From Mesorhizobium comanense (GTDB lineage Bacteria > Pseudomonadota > Alphaproteobacteria > Rhizobiales > Rhizobiaceae), in the NCBI RefSeq assembly GCF_005503535.1, contig NZ_SCNN01000001.1:372001-436000 (forward strand): DNA of 64,000 nt, in the 5' to 3' direction. Made by a program: the position numbers and the translations under genes. This document shows positions 25,777 through 34,470 of this stretch, one piece after another (position 1 is the stretch's first letter; every line of letters begins with the position of its first letter). The notes under the pieces were generated by a model. The model was not told where the DNA came from. It was given only the letters and a program-made list of their open reading frames with translations, and did no database searches.

Positions 25777-25851
25777 GAGCCATCGCTCTAGAGCCTTGAG
25801 GGGCCGGCAGCGAGTGACGCTGCCGACGCCCGGCAAAAATCAGGAGGCGAC

Positions 25852-27048
25852 ATGCAGGATCAGAAGCAGCGGCCGGTATCCGTCTTCCGCGAATTCCTCG
25901 ACAGCGAGGCGGCCGGCGGCATCATCCTGATGGTGGCGGCTGCATTGGCGCTCATCGTTGCGAACTCGCCGCTTGCCGAAACCTATTTCTCGGCCCTGCA
26001 CGCCTATCTCGGCCCGCTCAGCGTCTCGCACTGGGTCAATGACGGGCTGATGGCGGTGTTCTTCCTGCTCGTCGGGCTGGAGATCAAGCGCGAGATGCTG
26101 GACGGGCAGCTTTCGACCTGGCCACGCCGGGTGCTGCCGGGCATCGCGGCGGCCGGCGGCATGGTGGTGCCGGCCCTGGTCTACGTCGCCATCAATCGAA
26201 ACAACGGTCCCGCACTCTCCGGCTGGGCGATCCCGACCGCCACCGACATCGCCTTCGCGCTCGGCGTGCTGTCGCTGCTCGGCAGCCGCGTTCCGGCCTC
26301 GCTGAAGGTATTCCTCACCGCGCTTGCCATCATCGACGATCTAGGCGCGGTCATCATCATTGCCATCTTCTACACCAGCGGCCTGTCGCTGGCCTATCTC
26401 GCGGCGGCCTTTGCCGTCATTGCCGTGCTCATCGTGCTCAACCGCATGCGGGTCATGAGCCTCGTGCCCTATCTGGTGCTCGGCGCCATCCTGTGGGTTC
26501 TGGTGCTGAAATCGGGCGTCCATGCCACGCTCGCCGGCGTGGCGCTGGCGCTCACCATTCCGCTCGAACGCTCACCGGGCCTCGGCCATGATCTCGACCA
26601 TTCGCCGCTGCACCGGCTCGAACATGGCCTGCACAGGATCGTGCCTTTCTTCATCATCCCGATCTTCGGCTTCGCCAATGCCGGCGTCTCGCTCGCCGGC
26701 CTCAGCTTCGGCGCGCTGATCGAACCCCTGACGCTGGGCGTCGCCGCGGGCCTGGTCATCGGCAAGCTGGTCGGTGTCTTCGGTTCCTCCGCGCTTGCCA
26801 TCCGCTTCGGCCTTGCCGACCTGCCGGCCAACGCCGGCTGGTCACACATGCTCGGCGTCTCGCTGCTCTGCGGCATCGGCTTCACCATGAGCCTGTTCAT
26901 CGGCCTGCTCGCCTTCGCCAGCGATGTGGCGCTGCAGGATGCGGTCAAGGTCGGCATCCTCGCCGGCTCGCTTGTCGCCGCCATTCTTGGCGCCGCCGTA
27001 TTGCTTATGGCGCCGGCTGCCGGTGGGGTGGACGAGGGCGAGGAGTAG
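25852..27048 (+). CDS. nhaA: Na+/H+ antiporter NhaA
   Basis: This 398-residue inner-membrane antiporter has the ion-binding Asp pair in [17 protein letters not shown] and the discontinuous-helix motif [13 protein letters not shown]. The ATG follows AGGAGGCGAC. It exchanges Na+ or Li+ for protons for pH and salt balance. It lies 75 bp after actR and is followed by a large inverted repeat shared with the convergent mmcB gene. Confidence 0.95.
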   Translation: MQDQKQRPVSVFREFLDSEAAGGIILMVAAALALIVANSPLAETYFSALHAYLGPLSVSHWVNDGLMAVFFLLVGLEIKREMLDGQLSTWPRRVLPGIAAAGGMVVPALVYVAINRNNGPALSGWAIPTATDIAFALGVLSLLGSRVPASLKVFLTALAIIDDLGAVIIIAIFYTSGLSLAYLAAAFAVIAVLIVLNRMRVMSLVPYLVLGAILWVLVLKSGVHATLAGVALALTIPLERSPGLGHDLDHSPLHRLEHGLHRIVPFFIIPIFGFANAGVSLAGLSFGALIEPLTLGVAAGLVIGKLVGVFGSSALAIRFGLADLPANAGWSHMLGVSLLCGIGFTMSLFIGLLAFASDVALQDAVKVGILAGSLVAAILGAAVLLMAPAAGGVDEGEE

Positions 27049-27067
27049 AGTCCGTCAACAAGCCTGG

Positions 27068-27285
27068 TTCCTCGCCCCCGCAAGGCGGGGGAGAGGTGGC
27101 CCGGCGAAGCCGGGACGGAGAGGGGGACGACCTCCGCGAAGCCAGGGCGGTGAGGAATAGAGTGCCAGACTGGCCATGTTACGACGTCTGTCTGGCCTTT
27201 GACGCAACAATACTCGGACGCAGCGCTGCCCCTCTCCGTCCCGGCTTCGCCGGGCCACCTCTCCCCACTTCGTGGGGCGAGGAAC
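27068..27285. repeat. Composite inverted repeat between nhaA and mmcB
   Basis: Two long arms of about 55-60 bp (27068-27126 and 27229-27285) are near-perfect inverses. Each contains its own hairpins (GCCCCCGCAAGGCGGGGG; GGCCCGGCGAAGCCGGG). The centre of about 100 bp is not repeated. It looks like two copies of a rhizobial palindromic element inserted head to head. In its place between convergent genes it could act as a bidirectional transcript end, though without T-runs. Confidence 0.8.
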
Positions 27286-27299
27286 CCAAGATCTGCGAA

Positions 27300-27800
27300 C
27301 TACTCGCTCTCCCCCTCCAGCGCCGGCACCGAGACGCCGGCCAGTTCCGCCGCCAGCAGGCGCGCGGCGCCCGCGCGCGCTATCCGCAGCATCAGCGCCT
27401 TGCGTGTCGCAGCCGCCATGCGGTGCTCCGGCGCATCGCGCAGGATTTCCGCGCCATAGCCGTCGGAGAGGATGAAGCCGCATTCCTCCGGGAAGATCTC
27501 TGCCGGGACACCCGGATGGGTGGCGAAGAAGAAGCGGTCGGAGTGCAGCCGGTAATCGGGCCATTTGCGGTCGACCCGGAAATCCTCGATCGAGGATTTG
27601 ATCTCAATGATCCAGATGTCGCCCTGCCGCGTCAGCGCCACGAGGTCGGCGCGCCGCCCGGTCGCCAGCGACAGTTCAGGCAGGACATGCGCGCCCATCT
27701 GCATCAGCAGCCGCTGCACGCCGCGCCGCACCAGCATGGCGCGCTCCGACTGACGGCCGTCGATGAGCGGGTTGAGGGGAATCGGGGAAATGATCGGCAT
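27300..27800 (-). CDS. mmcB: MmcB family DNA repair protein
   Basis: This 166-residue PD-(D/E)XK-like protein carries LATGRRADLVALTRQGDIWIIEIKSSIEDFRVDRKW, giving the Asp and E-x-K nuclease signature, and later HSDRFFFATHPGVPAEIFPEECG. MmcB proteins are alphaproteobacterial SOS/mitomycin-related repair factors. ATG 27800 (MPIISPIPL) is chosen; an upstream in-frame start adds nine residues. Confidence 0.85.
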   Translation of the reverse strand: MPIISPIPLNPLIDGRQSERAMLVRRGVQRLLMQMGAHVLPELSLATGRRADLVALTRQGDIWIIEIKSSIEDFRVDRKWPDYRLHSDRFFFATHPGVPAEIFPEECGFILSDGYGAEILRDAPEHRMAAATRKALMLRIARAGAARLLAAELAGVSVPALEGESE

Positions 27801-27891
27801 GGTGGCACCATGCCAGATTTTGTTCACGGTTTGAACCCGGTTCGTGAGGGGCGATTATACATTTGACGGACCCACGCCTTACGGTTGTCGG

Positions 27892-28239
27892 CTACCTCTC
27901 CGCAACGGAGCCGTTTGAACCAGTTGCGTTATCGACGCTGACAGTTATTTCCTCACCTCTCTTCGCGCGGAAAAATTTGCGCTGTGCCCGTGACATTCTG
28001 TTGTTGAAGCTTCCTAAAAGATAACCCCCCGGCAATACGCACATTATCCCGGTTACGACGTTATTCAGAAGAACGAACTTCAAGAGCGCCATACCGACAC
28101 AAGTTACAATAAATATCCACAATACCGTTCCCAGTGCGTCTTGCCACATGCGATTTGCAGGAAGGAATTGCTCCATCCATGGCATTACCAACGGGTTCTT
28201 ATCCCAACACTGGTCAATTCGAATTGGGTCTTGTGGCAT
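27892..28239 (-). CDS. Hypothetical membrane protein
   Basis: The frame of 115 residues from ATG 28239 (or 123 from GTG 28263) has two hydrophobic spans (TVLWIFIVTCVGMALLKFVLL and VVTGIMCVLPGGYLLGSF) and a basic C-terminal tail. No family is recognised. It belongs to a short orphan stretch between mmcB and the MerR gene whose base composition looks less GC-rich than its surroundings, beside a tRNA gene. Confidence 0.5.
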   Translation of the reverse strand: MPQDPIRIDQCWDKNPLVMPWMEQFLPANRMWQDALGTVLWIFIVTCVGMALLKFVLLNNVVTGIMCVLPGGYLLGSFNNRMSRAQRKFFRAKRGEEITVSVDNATGSNGSVAER

Positions 28240-28362
28240 GGCTCCAGACGCTCCGCAGGCCACGGATTGGCCGACGTCACCATGCGCCCCGATGATAAGA
28301 TGAAACCAATCACAAGCACGGCACTATCGTGACCCGGTCCCAAACCAGCGGATGAACGCGGC

Positions 28363-28554
28363 TCATTGTGGATTGTGGTTAAAAAGCACCAAGATAAGCC
28401 ACAGGTAAAGCGCGAAGCTAGCGGGAACGCTCAAAGCCACTGCCAGGATGAATACGAAAAGTCGCTGATGTATCTCAAGGTTGCGAGACAGGAACACAAC
28501 CAGCCCCAACACCGGCAGTATGATCATGGTGATTACGGCGACAATGGCGGTCAC
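28363..28554 (-). CDS. Small hypothetical two-span membrane protein
   Basis: A GTG start gives 63 residues that are nearly all hydrophobic: one span at about residues 2-23, the linker SRNLEIHQR, and a second span at about 32-59. The frame is open 16 codons further upstream with no start, so the true N-terminus may differ or the gene may be a fragment. It has no known family and sits between the other orphan membrane protein and the tRNA. Confidence 0.42.
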   Translation of the reverse strand: MTAIVAVITMIILPVLGLVVFLSRNLEIHQRLFVFILAVALSVPASFALYLWLILVLFNHNPQ

Positions 28555-28653
28555 CTTGATGGCCTTCGCCTTACGATATTCGGCCGCTACGCCTTGGCCA
28601 GATTCGATTTAAAGCAGCGAATTTTGGACAGCAAAGCAAATTGACGCGGTTGC

Positions 28654-28727
28654 TGGAGGTCTGAATGGGAATTGAACCCATTACGTCGGTTTTGCAGACC
28701 GATGCGTCACCGTCCCGCCCTCAGACC
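28654..28727 (-). tRNA. tRNA-Cys (GCA), unusual D-arm
   Basis: On the minus strand a 74-base cloverleaf folds: acceptor GGTCTGA/TCAGACC with discriminator T and encoded CCA, anticodon stem TCGGT/ACCGA with loop CTGCAAA (anticodon GCA), and T-arm ATGGG-TTCAATT-CCCAT. The D-arm is odd: position 8 is G instead of the near-universal T, A14 is absent, and the stem has only three clear pairs (GCG/CGC). It may be a functional but divergent second tRNA-Cys or a decaying copy. Confidence 0.72.
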
Positions 28728-28798
28728 TTGTCCGCACCTATGCGCAATCCGCGAGCATGTCGTCAAGCCATTCGGCGAGCAGCGCAGAACGCACGCCT

Positions 28799-29203
28799 TC
28801 AGGCGGATGCAGAAACGGCGCCCCCCGCCATGTCATCCAAGATCGGACAATCCGGCCGCTCGTCGCCATGGCAGGCGTGGACCAGCTTCTGCAGGGTCGC
28901 GCGCATCGACTGCAACTCGCGCACCTTCTCCTCGATTGCCGTGACATGCGCCGCCGCGATGGCGCGCACGTCGTGGCTGGCGCGCCCGCGATCCCTGTAG
29001 AGCGCCATCAACTGGCGACAATCCTCGATGGAAAAGCCGAGGTTGCGCGCCCGGCGCAGGAAGGCCAGCCGGTGGATGTCGTCGCCGGAATAGTCGCGAT
29101 AGCCATTGGCGGCGCGCGCCGGCGCGATCAGGCCGATCTCCTCATAGTAGCGGATGGTCTTGGCCGGCAGGCCGGACCGGTTGGCTGCATCACCCACATT
29201 CAT
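28799..29203 (-). CDS. hmrR: MerR family Cu(I)-responsive regulator (CueR/HmrR type)
   Basis: This 134-residue regulator has the MerR N-terminal helix-turn-helix (NVGDAANRSGLPAKTIRYYEEIGL), a long dimerisation helix, and the metal loop LVHACHGDERPDCPIL with Cys111 and Cys119. These match the two Cu(I)/Ag(I)/Au(I)-ligand Cys of CueR (112 and 120). Such proteins twist 19-bp-spacer promoters of copper exporters. The only such promoter I found in the window is 10.7 kb away in front of the copper ATPase gene. Confidence 0.9.
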   Translation of the reverse strand: MNVGDAANRSGLPAKTIRYYEEIGLIAPARAANGYRDYSGDDIHRLAFLRRARNLGFSIEDCRQLMALYRDRGRASHDVRAIAAAHVTAIEEKVRELQSMRATLQKLVHACHGDERPDCPILDDMAGGAVSASA

Positions 29204-29429
29204 GGCCGATCCTCGATTCCAGGTAACCGTTTGATGTCGCCCTCATTGAATTTCCTTCACAATCCGGTGAGGGCTGTTGCCGAAATGCCATAGTGATACG
29301 CATACCAGCTCGTAAGTCTGCGCATATAGGCATCGTGTGCTTGGCAAGCAAAGCAAATGCCAGCATGAATGAAGGCGACAAAGCGGCCGACTCGTGCCGC
29401 ACTGGTTTTGGCGGGGCACGGATCACCTC

Positions 29430-30047
29430 ATGCGCATGAAGTCGCTAGCAGTCATTGCCGCACTGGCGCTCTCCACTGCACTCGCCGGTTGCAGCACCAT
29501 CGGCGGGCAGATCTTCTCCAACGACTACGGCGCGGTGACCGATGCCGGATACCAGCTGCCGCGCATCCCGATCGAAAAGGTGCCGAGGCAGTATCACCGG
29601 CAAGAGGTGAACTACGACACCAAGGAAAAGCCGGGCACCATCATCGTCGATACGCAGAACAAGTTCCTCTACTTCGTCGAAGGCGACGGCCGCGCCATCC
29701 GCTATGGCATCGGCGTCGGCCGCGAGGGCTTCGAGTGGCACGGCACCGCCCATATCGCGCTGAAGCGCGAGTGGCCGACCTGGACGCCGCCCCGCGAGAT
29801 GATCAAGCGCCAGCCGGAACTCGCCAAGTTCGCCAACGGCATGGATCCCGGCCTGAAGAACCCGCTCGGCGCGCGCGCCATGTACCTGTTCAACAAGGGC
29901 GGCGACATGGGCTACCGCCTGCACGGCAGCCCGGAATGGAATTCGATCGGCAAGGCGATGTCGTCGGGCTGCATCCGGCTGATGAATCAGGACATTATCG
30001 ACCTCTACGACCGCGCCTCGGTCGGCGCCAAGGTCATCGTGATGTAA
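29430..30047 (+). CDS. L,D-transpeptidase lipoprotein (YkuD domain)
   Basis: From ATG 29430 (MRMKSLAVIAALALSTALAGC) the 205-residue protein has a lipobox LAGC, so it is likely anchored to a membrane in the periplasm. The YkuD catalytic motif is HGSPEWNSIGKAMSSGCIRLMNQD, with the His and nucleophilic Cys. Enzymes of this kind make 3-3 peptidoglycan cross-links or attach proteins to the wall. An upstream in-frame start at 29394 is less likely. A strong terminator follows. Confidence 0.93.
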   Translation: MRMKSLAVIAALALSTALAGCSTIGGQIFSNDYGAVTDAGYQLPRIPIEKVPRQYHRQEVNYDTKEKPGTIIVDTQNKFLYFVEGDGRAIRYGIGVGREGFEWHGTAHIALKREWPTWTPPREMIKRQPELAKFANGMDPGLKNPLGARAMYLFNKGGDMGYRLHGSPEWNSIGKAMSSGCIRLMNQDIIDLYDRASVGAKVIVM

Positions 30048-30123
30048 GGATCTTGCCCGTCAGGGCATGGCGAGAAAGACAAAGTTTCGTACGCGGACCG
30101 TCTAGGCAACAACGGACGTCCCA

Positions 30124-30159
30124 AACAAAAAACCGGGCAATTCGGCCCGGTTTTTTGTT
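30124..30159. terminator. Bidirectional intrinsic terminator
   Basis: A perfect 15-bp stem (30124-30138 with 30145-30159) and 6-base loop has a GC core CCGGGC/GCCCGG flanked by six A on one side and six T on the other. Transcripts from either direction would therefore end in a hairpin plus U-run. It lies between the convergent L,D-transpeptidase and nfuA genes, 76 and 28 bp from their stops. Confidence 0.93.
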
Positions 30160-30187
30160 GTCTCGAGACGGTGAATTTCGAGGAAGT

Positions 30188-30757
30188 CTACGAAACCTGT
30201 TCGACCTGCTGCACTTCGGGAACGAAGTGGCGAAGCAGGTTCTGGATGCCATGCTTCAGTGTCGCCGTCGACGACGGGCAGCCGGCGCAGGCGCCCTTCA
30301 TGTGCAGGAAAACGGTGCCGTTCTCGAAGCCGCGGAAGGTGATGTCGCCGCCGTCCTGGGCGACGGCCGGGCGCACGCGCGTGTCGAGGAGTTCCTTGAT
30401 GGTGACGACGAGCTCTTCATCGGCCTTGTCGTAGAATTCGCCGGTCTCGCTGGTTTCGGCGGCCGGTCCGGTCCTTGCCATGACAGGCGCGCCGGACATG
30501 AAATGCTCCATGATGGCGCCCAAGATCGCCGGCTTCAGGTGCTGCCAGTCGGGACCATCCTTGGTCACGGTGATGAAGTCATAGCCGAAGAAGACGCCGG
30601 TCACGCCCGGTATCTCGAACAGCCGGCCAGCCAGCGGCGAGGCGGCCGCGGCGCTGTCGGCATCACGGAAATCGGCGGTGCCTTCCAGCAGCACTTCCTT
30701 GCCGGGCAGGAATTTCAGCGTCGCCGGATTGGGCGTCGATTCGGTCTGGATGAACAT
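30188..30757 (-). CDS. nfuA: Fe-S cluster scaffold/carrier NfuA-type protein
   Basis: This 189-residue protein starts at ATG 30757 (MFIQTESTPNPATLKFLPG). The Nfu N-terminal domain is followed by the NifU C-terminal domain with the cluster-binding CxxC in KGACAGCPSS near residue 160. It delivers iron-sulfur clusters to apoproteins. It is the last of a minus-strand series with usp, trpS, murJ and glnD. Confidence 0.95.
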   Translation of the reverse strand: MFIQTESTPNPATLKFLPGKEVLLEGTADFRDADSAAAASPLAGRLFEIPGVTGVFFGYDFITVTKDGPDWQHLKPAILGAIMEHFMSGAPVMARTGPAAETSETGEFYDKADEELVVTIKELLDTRVRPAVAQDGGDITFRGFENGTVFLHMKGACAGCPSSTATLKHGIQNLLRHFVPEVQQVEQVS

Positions 30758-30947
30758 GGCCGTCTCCATGCCCTGTTCGGGCAGCTAGTTTGGAATAGTT
30801 CTAAATAGGCTCTATCGGCTGGACATTCAAGCGAAACGCGTCGCCCGAACAGCTGGCTGGCGGAATGTTTTTGCTGGCTGGGGACCAAAATCCCGGGCAG
30901 GCTTCACGCGAGGCCGTCGGCCGGCCTCGGCTGAATATCAACACTTC

Positions 30948-31439
30948 TCAGGCGAGGCTGTCGATCTCCTCGTCCGAAAGGTTTTGTGGCACCACGGTCA
31001 CCGGAATGGGGAAGGCCGCACCCTTGCCGGCCACCGCACCGACCAGCGGTCCGGGGCCTTCCTTGCCGGCGCCGGCCGCCAGAACCAGGATGGCGATGTC
31101 CTGGTCTTCCTCGATCAGCTTGTGGATCTCTTCGGTCGGCTTGCCCTCGCGAACCACCATTTCCGGTTCGATGCCAAGCTTCTGGCGCACCTTGTTGGCG
31201 TAGCTGTCCAGCGCCGCGCGTGCCGTTGCGGTCGCCTCCTCGCGCATGATCTTCTCGACACCCAGCCAATGCTGGAAATCGTCCGGCACGATGACATAGA
31301 GCAGCACCAGCGTGCCGCTGGTGCTCTGCGCCCGCTTCGAGGCATAGGCGACGGCGCGCTCGCATTCCGGCGTGTCGTCGATGATCGTCAGGAATTTCCG
31401 GCGATGACCGGCTTCGCGGCTGAGGCGTTTGGAGACCAT
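30948..31439 (-). CDS. Universal stress protein family protein
   Basis: This 163-residue single UspA domain has the N-terminal strand KFLTIIDDTPECERAVAYA with the Asp pair, and LVLAAGAGKEGPGPLVGAVAGKGAAFPIPVTVVP toward the end. The usual G2xG9GS ATP motif is degenerate, so nucleotide binding is doubtful. The order trpS-usp-nfuA is familiar from other rhizobia, but the role is unknown. Confidence 0.9.
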   Translation of the reverse strand: MVSKRLSREAGHRRKFLTIIDDTPECERAVAYASKRAQSTSGTLVLLYVIVPDDFQHWLGVEKIMREEATATARAALDSYANKVRQKLGIEPEMVVREGKPTEEIHKLIEEDQDIAILVLAAGAGKEGPGPLVGAVAGKGAAFPIPVTVVPQNLSDEEIDSLA

Positions 31440-31550
31440 GTCTATCTACTCGGTGTCATTTCGGCCGCAATCTGCCACCGCGGCGGACCGGCGGCAAGCC
31501 GCCGGTCTTGGGCCAGTATAGGCCTGCCATCGTCTCGTGGTGCGGACGGC

Positions 31551-32618
31551 TCAGTCCTGCAGCAGCCCGATAATGTCGCGCACGGTCTTCATCGTCGACT
31601 CGGCGAGCGTGCCGGCGCGTTCGCCGCCATCCCTGAGCACCGCGTCGACATAGGCGCTGTCGCCCTGGATGCGGCGCATCTCGCCGGCGATCGGCGCCAG
31701 TCTCTCCACCGCAAGGTCGGCCAGCGCCGGCTTGAACACGGAAAACTGCTGGCCGCCGAATTCCTTCAGCACGTCGGCCTTCGACATCTCGGCCAGACCC
31801 GCGTAGATGCCAACCAGGTTTTCCGCTTCCGGCCGGCCTTCCAGCCCGTCGACCTCGCCCGGCAAGGCTTCCGGGTCGGTCTTGGCCTTGCGGATCTTCT
31901 TCGAGATCGTGTCGGCGTCGTCCGTCAGGTTGATGCGCGACAGGTCCGACGGGTCGGATTTCGACATCTTCTTGGAACCGTCGCGCAGGCTCATGATGCG
32001 CGCCGCCGGTCCGCCGATGACCGGTTCGGTGATCGGGAAGAAGCCGTTCACCGTCTCTTCGCCAACCTGCATCTCGACGCCGACGCCCAGGGCCGCGATG
32101 CGGTCGGAGAAGTCGTTGTTGAACTTCTGCGCGATGTCGCGGGTCAGCTCCAGATGCTGCTTCTGGTCCTCGCCAACCGGCACGTGGGTGGCGCGGTAGA
32201 GCAGGATGTCGGCGGCCATCAGCGAGGGATAGGCGAGCAGGCCCAGCGAGGCATTCTCGCGGTCCTTGCCGGCCTTGTCCTTGAACTGCGTCATCTTGTT
32301 CATCCAGCCGATGCGCGCGACGCAATTGAAGATCCAGGCGAGTTCGGCGTGCTGCATAACCCGCGACTGGTTGAAGACGATATGCTTCTTCGGATCGATG
32401 CCGGAGGCCAGGAACGCCGCGGTGATCGAGCGTGTCTGGTCGGCAAGGTCCTGATGGACGAGCTGGGCGGTCAGCGAGTGCAGGTCGACGACGCAGTAGA
32501 TGCAATCGGACGTGTCCTGCAGCGCGACGAATTTCTTGATGGCGCCGAGATAGTTGCCGAGATGCAGATTGCCGGTCGGCTGAACGCCGGAAAAGACGAG
32601 TGGCTTGAAGGCGGACAT
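31551..32618 (-). CDS. trpS: Tryptophanyl-tRNA synthetase
   Basis: This 355-residue class I synthetase has the HIGH-like motif [13 protein letters not shown] close to the N-terminus and KMSKS within [15 protein letters not shown] 32618 ([16 protein letters not shown]) is selected because the homologous region begins there; the longer frame adds 31 unlike residues. Charges tRNA-Trp. Confidence 0.96.
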   Translation of the reverse strand: MSAFKPLVFSGVQPTGNLHLGNYLGAIKKFVALQDTSDCIYCVVDLHSLTAQLVHQDLADQTRSITAAFLASGIDPKKHIVFNQSRVMQHAELAWIFNCVARIGWMNKMTQFKDKAGKDRENASLGLLAYPSLMAADILLYRATHVPVGEDQKQHLELTRDIAQKFNNDFSDRIAALGVGVEMQVGEETVNGFFPITEPVIGGPAARIMSLRDGSKKMSKSDPSDLSRINLTDDADTISKKIRKAKTDPEALPGEVDGLEGRPEAENLVGIYAGLAEMSKADVLKEFGGQQFSVFKPALADLAVERLAPIAGEMRRIQGDSAYVDAVLRDGGERAGTLAESTMKTVRDIIGLLQD

Positions 32619-32825
32619 GGAGGTTTCCTCAGGGCTTGTGGAGGGCCGTTTCGCGCGCGGCGAAAGTCTTTTGGACGGCGCGCTTATGGACGAAGGGTGC
32701 GGCGGGATCAAGAGGTGTTGGCAATCGCGTCAGCCTAGTAAATAGGTACACGAACCGCTGATACGCACAGTCCGTGACGAATTGTCTGGCGAAGACTGAT
32801 GCCTGTCGACGGCCGAAGTCAGGCT

Positions 32826-34424
32826 TCAAGGATCTGGAGACTGTTCTTTAGGTGCCGGTGGCCCCCTGCGTCCGACATTGCGCCGGATCATGCCGAAATC
32901 GGCGCCGCCGATGGCGAAGGCGGTGACGAAATAGAGTAGCGCCCCGCCACCAACCAGAGCCAGCAGCGTCGTCGCCTTGACGAACAGTGGTGAGCCGGGG
33001 CCGAGCCTGACGGCCAGCCAGTGCTCGGCGAAATACAGCGCCACGCCCATCACCACCGCCGACAGGATGAGGCGCGGAATGCGCTTCAGCAAAGGCACGT
33101 CGCGGCCCCAATGGCCGCGCCGGATCAGCACGGCAAGCAGCATCAGCGCGTTGACCCAGCCGGCCACCGCCGAGGCCACCGCGATGCCAGGTGCTCCCAT
33201 GGAGGGAAACAGCGTCAGCGCGGTGATCACGTTCACCCCCACCGAAATGGCGGCGAAGATCATCGGCGTGCGCGTATCCTCGCGCGCGAAATAGCCCGGC
33301 GTGAAGGCCTTGATCAGCACGAAGGCGGGCAGGCCTAGGCCGAAGATGGCCAGGATCGCCGCCACTGTCGGTGTCGAATGGTTGGCGGCGAACGCGCCGC
33401 GCTCATAGACCAGCCGCACGATCGGCTCCGACATCACCCACAGCGCCACCGCGGCCGGCAGGGTCATGAACAGCGTGAACTCGACAGAACGGTTCTGCAG
33501 ATTGGCCGCCTCGATCAGGTTGCCGGACTTCAGCGCCCGCGACAGTTCCGGCAACAGCACGATCGCCACCGCGACGCCGACCACGCCCAGCGGCAGCTGG
33601 TAGACGCGGTCGGCATAGGCGAGCGAGGAGACCGCGCTGTTTTGCGCCGAGGCGATCGCCGTGCCGATCAGCTGGTTGATCTGGGTGATGCCGCCGGTGA
33701 TCGCCGCCGGCAGCGCCAGGATCAGCAGGCGTTTGACGTTCGGCGTCATGTGCGGACGGCGAAAACCGATCGAGATGCCGGCGTTGCGCACCGCCACCCA
33801 GACGATCGCGAGCTGCACGATGCCCGCGGCCAGCACGCCCCAGGACAGGGCAAAGCCGACATCATGAGCATCCAGGCCATGATACCAGGCATAGCCAAGC
33901 ACGCTGATCAGGATGATGTTGAGGAAGGCGGGCGCGATGGCGGCGGCGAAATAGCGGCGCAGCGAATTCAGCATGCCGGCCATCATGGCGGCGAGCGACA
34001 TGCAGATGAGATAGGGGAACATGATCGTCGCGAGCTGGACGGTGGTCTCGAACTTGCCGGGCGTTTCGGCAAAGCCCGGCGCCACGAGGTAGCGCACGAT
34101 CAGCGGCATCGCCAGTTCCATGGCGATCGTCAGCACCAGCAGCGCGGAGAACAGCACACCGAACACTTCCTCGGAAAAGCGCTTGGCCCCGTCGGTGCCA
34201 TGCGTCTCTATCTCCTTGGCGAACAGCGGCACGAAAGCGGCGTTGAAGGCGCCTTCGGCAAACAGCCGGCGGAAGGTGTTGGGAAACTGGAAAGCGGCGT
34301 TGAAAGCGTCGGCGACCGGCCCGGTGCCGAGCGCGGCCGCCATCAGCATCTCGCGGCCGAAGCCGAGCGCGCGGCTCATCAACGTGCCGGAAGCGACGGT
34401 AGCGAATTTCTTGACGAGGCTCAT
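32826..34424 (-). CDS. murJ: Lipid II flippase MurJ
   Basis: This 532-residue MATE/MOP-type membrane protein has about 14 spans. The N-terminus MSLVKKFATVASGTLMSRALGFGREMLMA and the ALGTGPVADAFNAAFQFPNTFRRLFAEGAFNAAFVPLF region are the MurJ/MviN signature with conserved Arg residues of the central cavity. It exports lipid II for peptidoglycan synthesis. It is 46 bp after glnD. Confidence 0.96.
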   Translation of the reverse strand: MSLVKKFATVASGTLMSRALGFGREMLMAAALGTGPVADAFNAAFQFPNTFRRLFAEGAFNAAFVPLFAKEIETHGTDGAKRFSEEVFGVLFSALLVLTIAMELAMPLIVRYLVAPGFAETPGKFETTVQLATIMFPYLICMSLAAMMAGMLNSLRRYFAAAIAPAFLNIILISVLGYAWYHGLDAHDVGFALSWGVLAAGIVQLAIVWVAVRNAGISIGFRRPHMTPNVKRLLILALPAAITGGITQINQLIGTAIASAQNSAVSSLAYADRVYQLPLGVVGVAVAIVLLPELSRALKSGNLIEAANLQNRSVEFTLFMTLPAAVALWVMSEPIVRLVYERGAFAANHSTPTVAAILAIFGLGLPAFVLIKAFTPGYFAREDTRTPMIFAAISVGVNVITALTLFPSMGAPGIAVASAVAGWVNALMLLAVLIRRGHWGRDVPLLKRIPRLILSAVVMGVALYFAEHWLAVRLGPGSPLFVKATTLLALVGGGALLYFVTAFAIGGADFGMIRRNVGRRGPPAPKEQSPDP

Positions 34425-34470
34425 GCGTTCGGAAACTGCCTGTGGGATTGGGACGAAGTGATGGTCACGC

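Noticed and set aside
27068-27285. Inverted repeat considered as a CRISPR or insertion-sequence end
   Set aside because: Only one pair of arms with a unique centre, no spacer series and no transposase frame between the arms.
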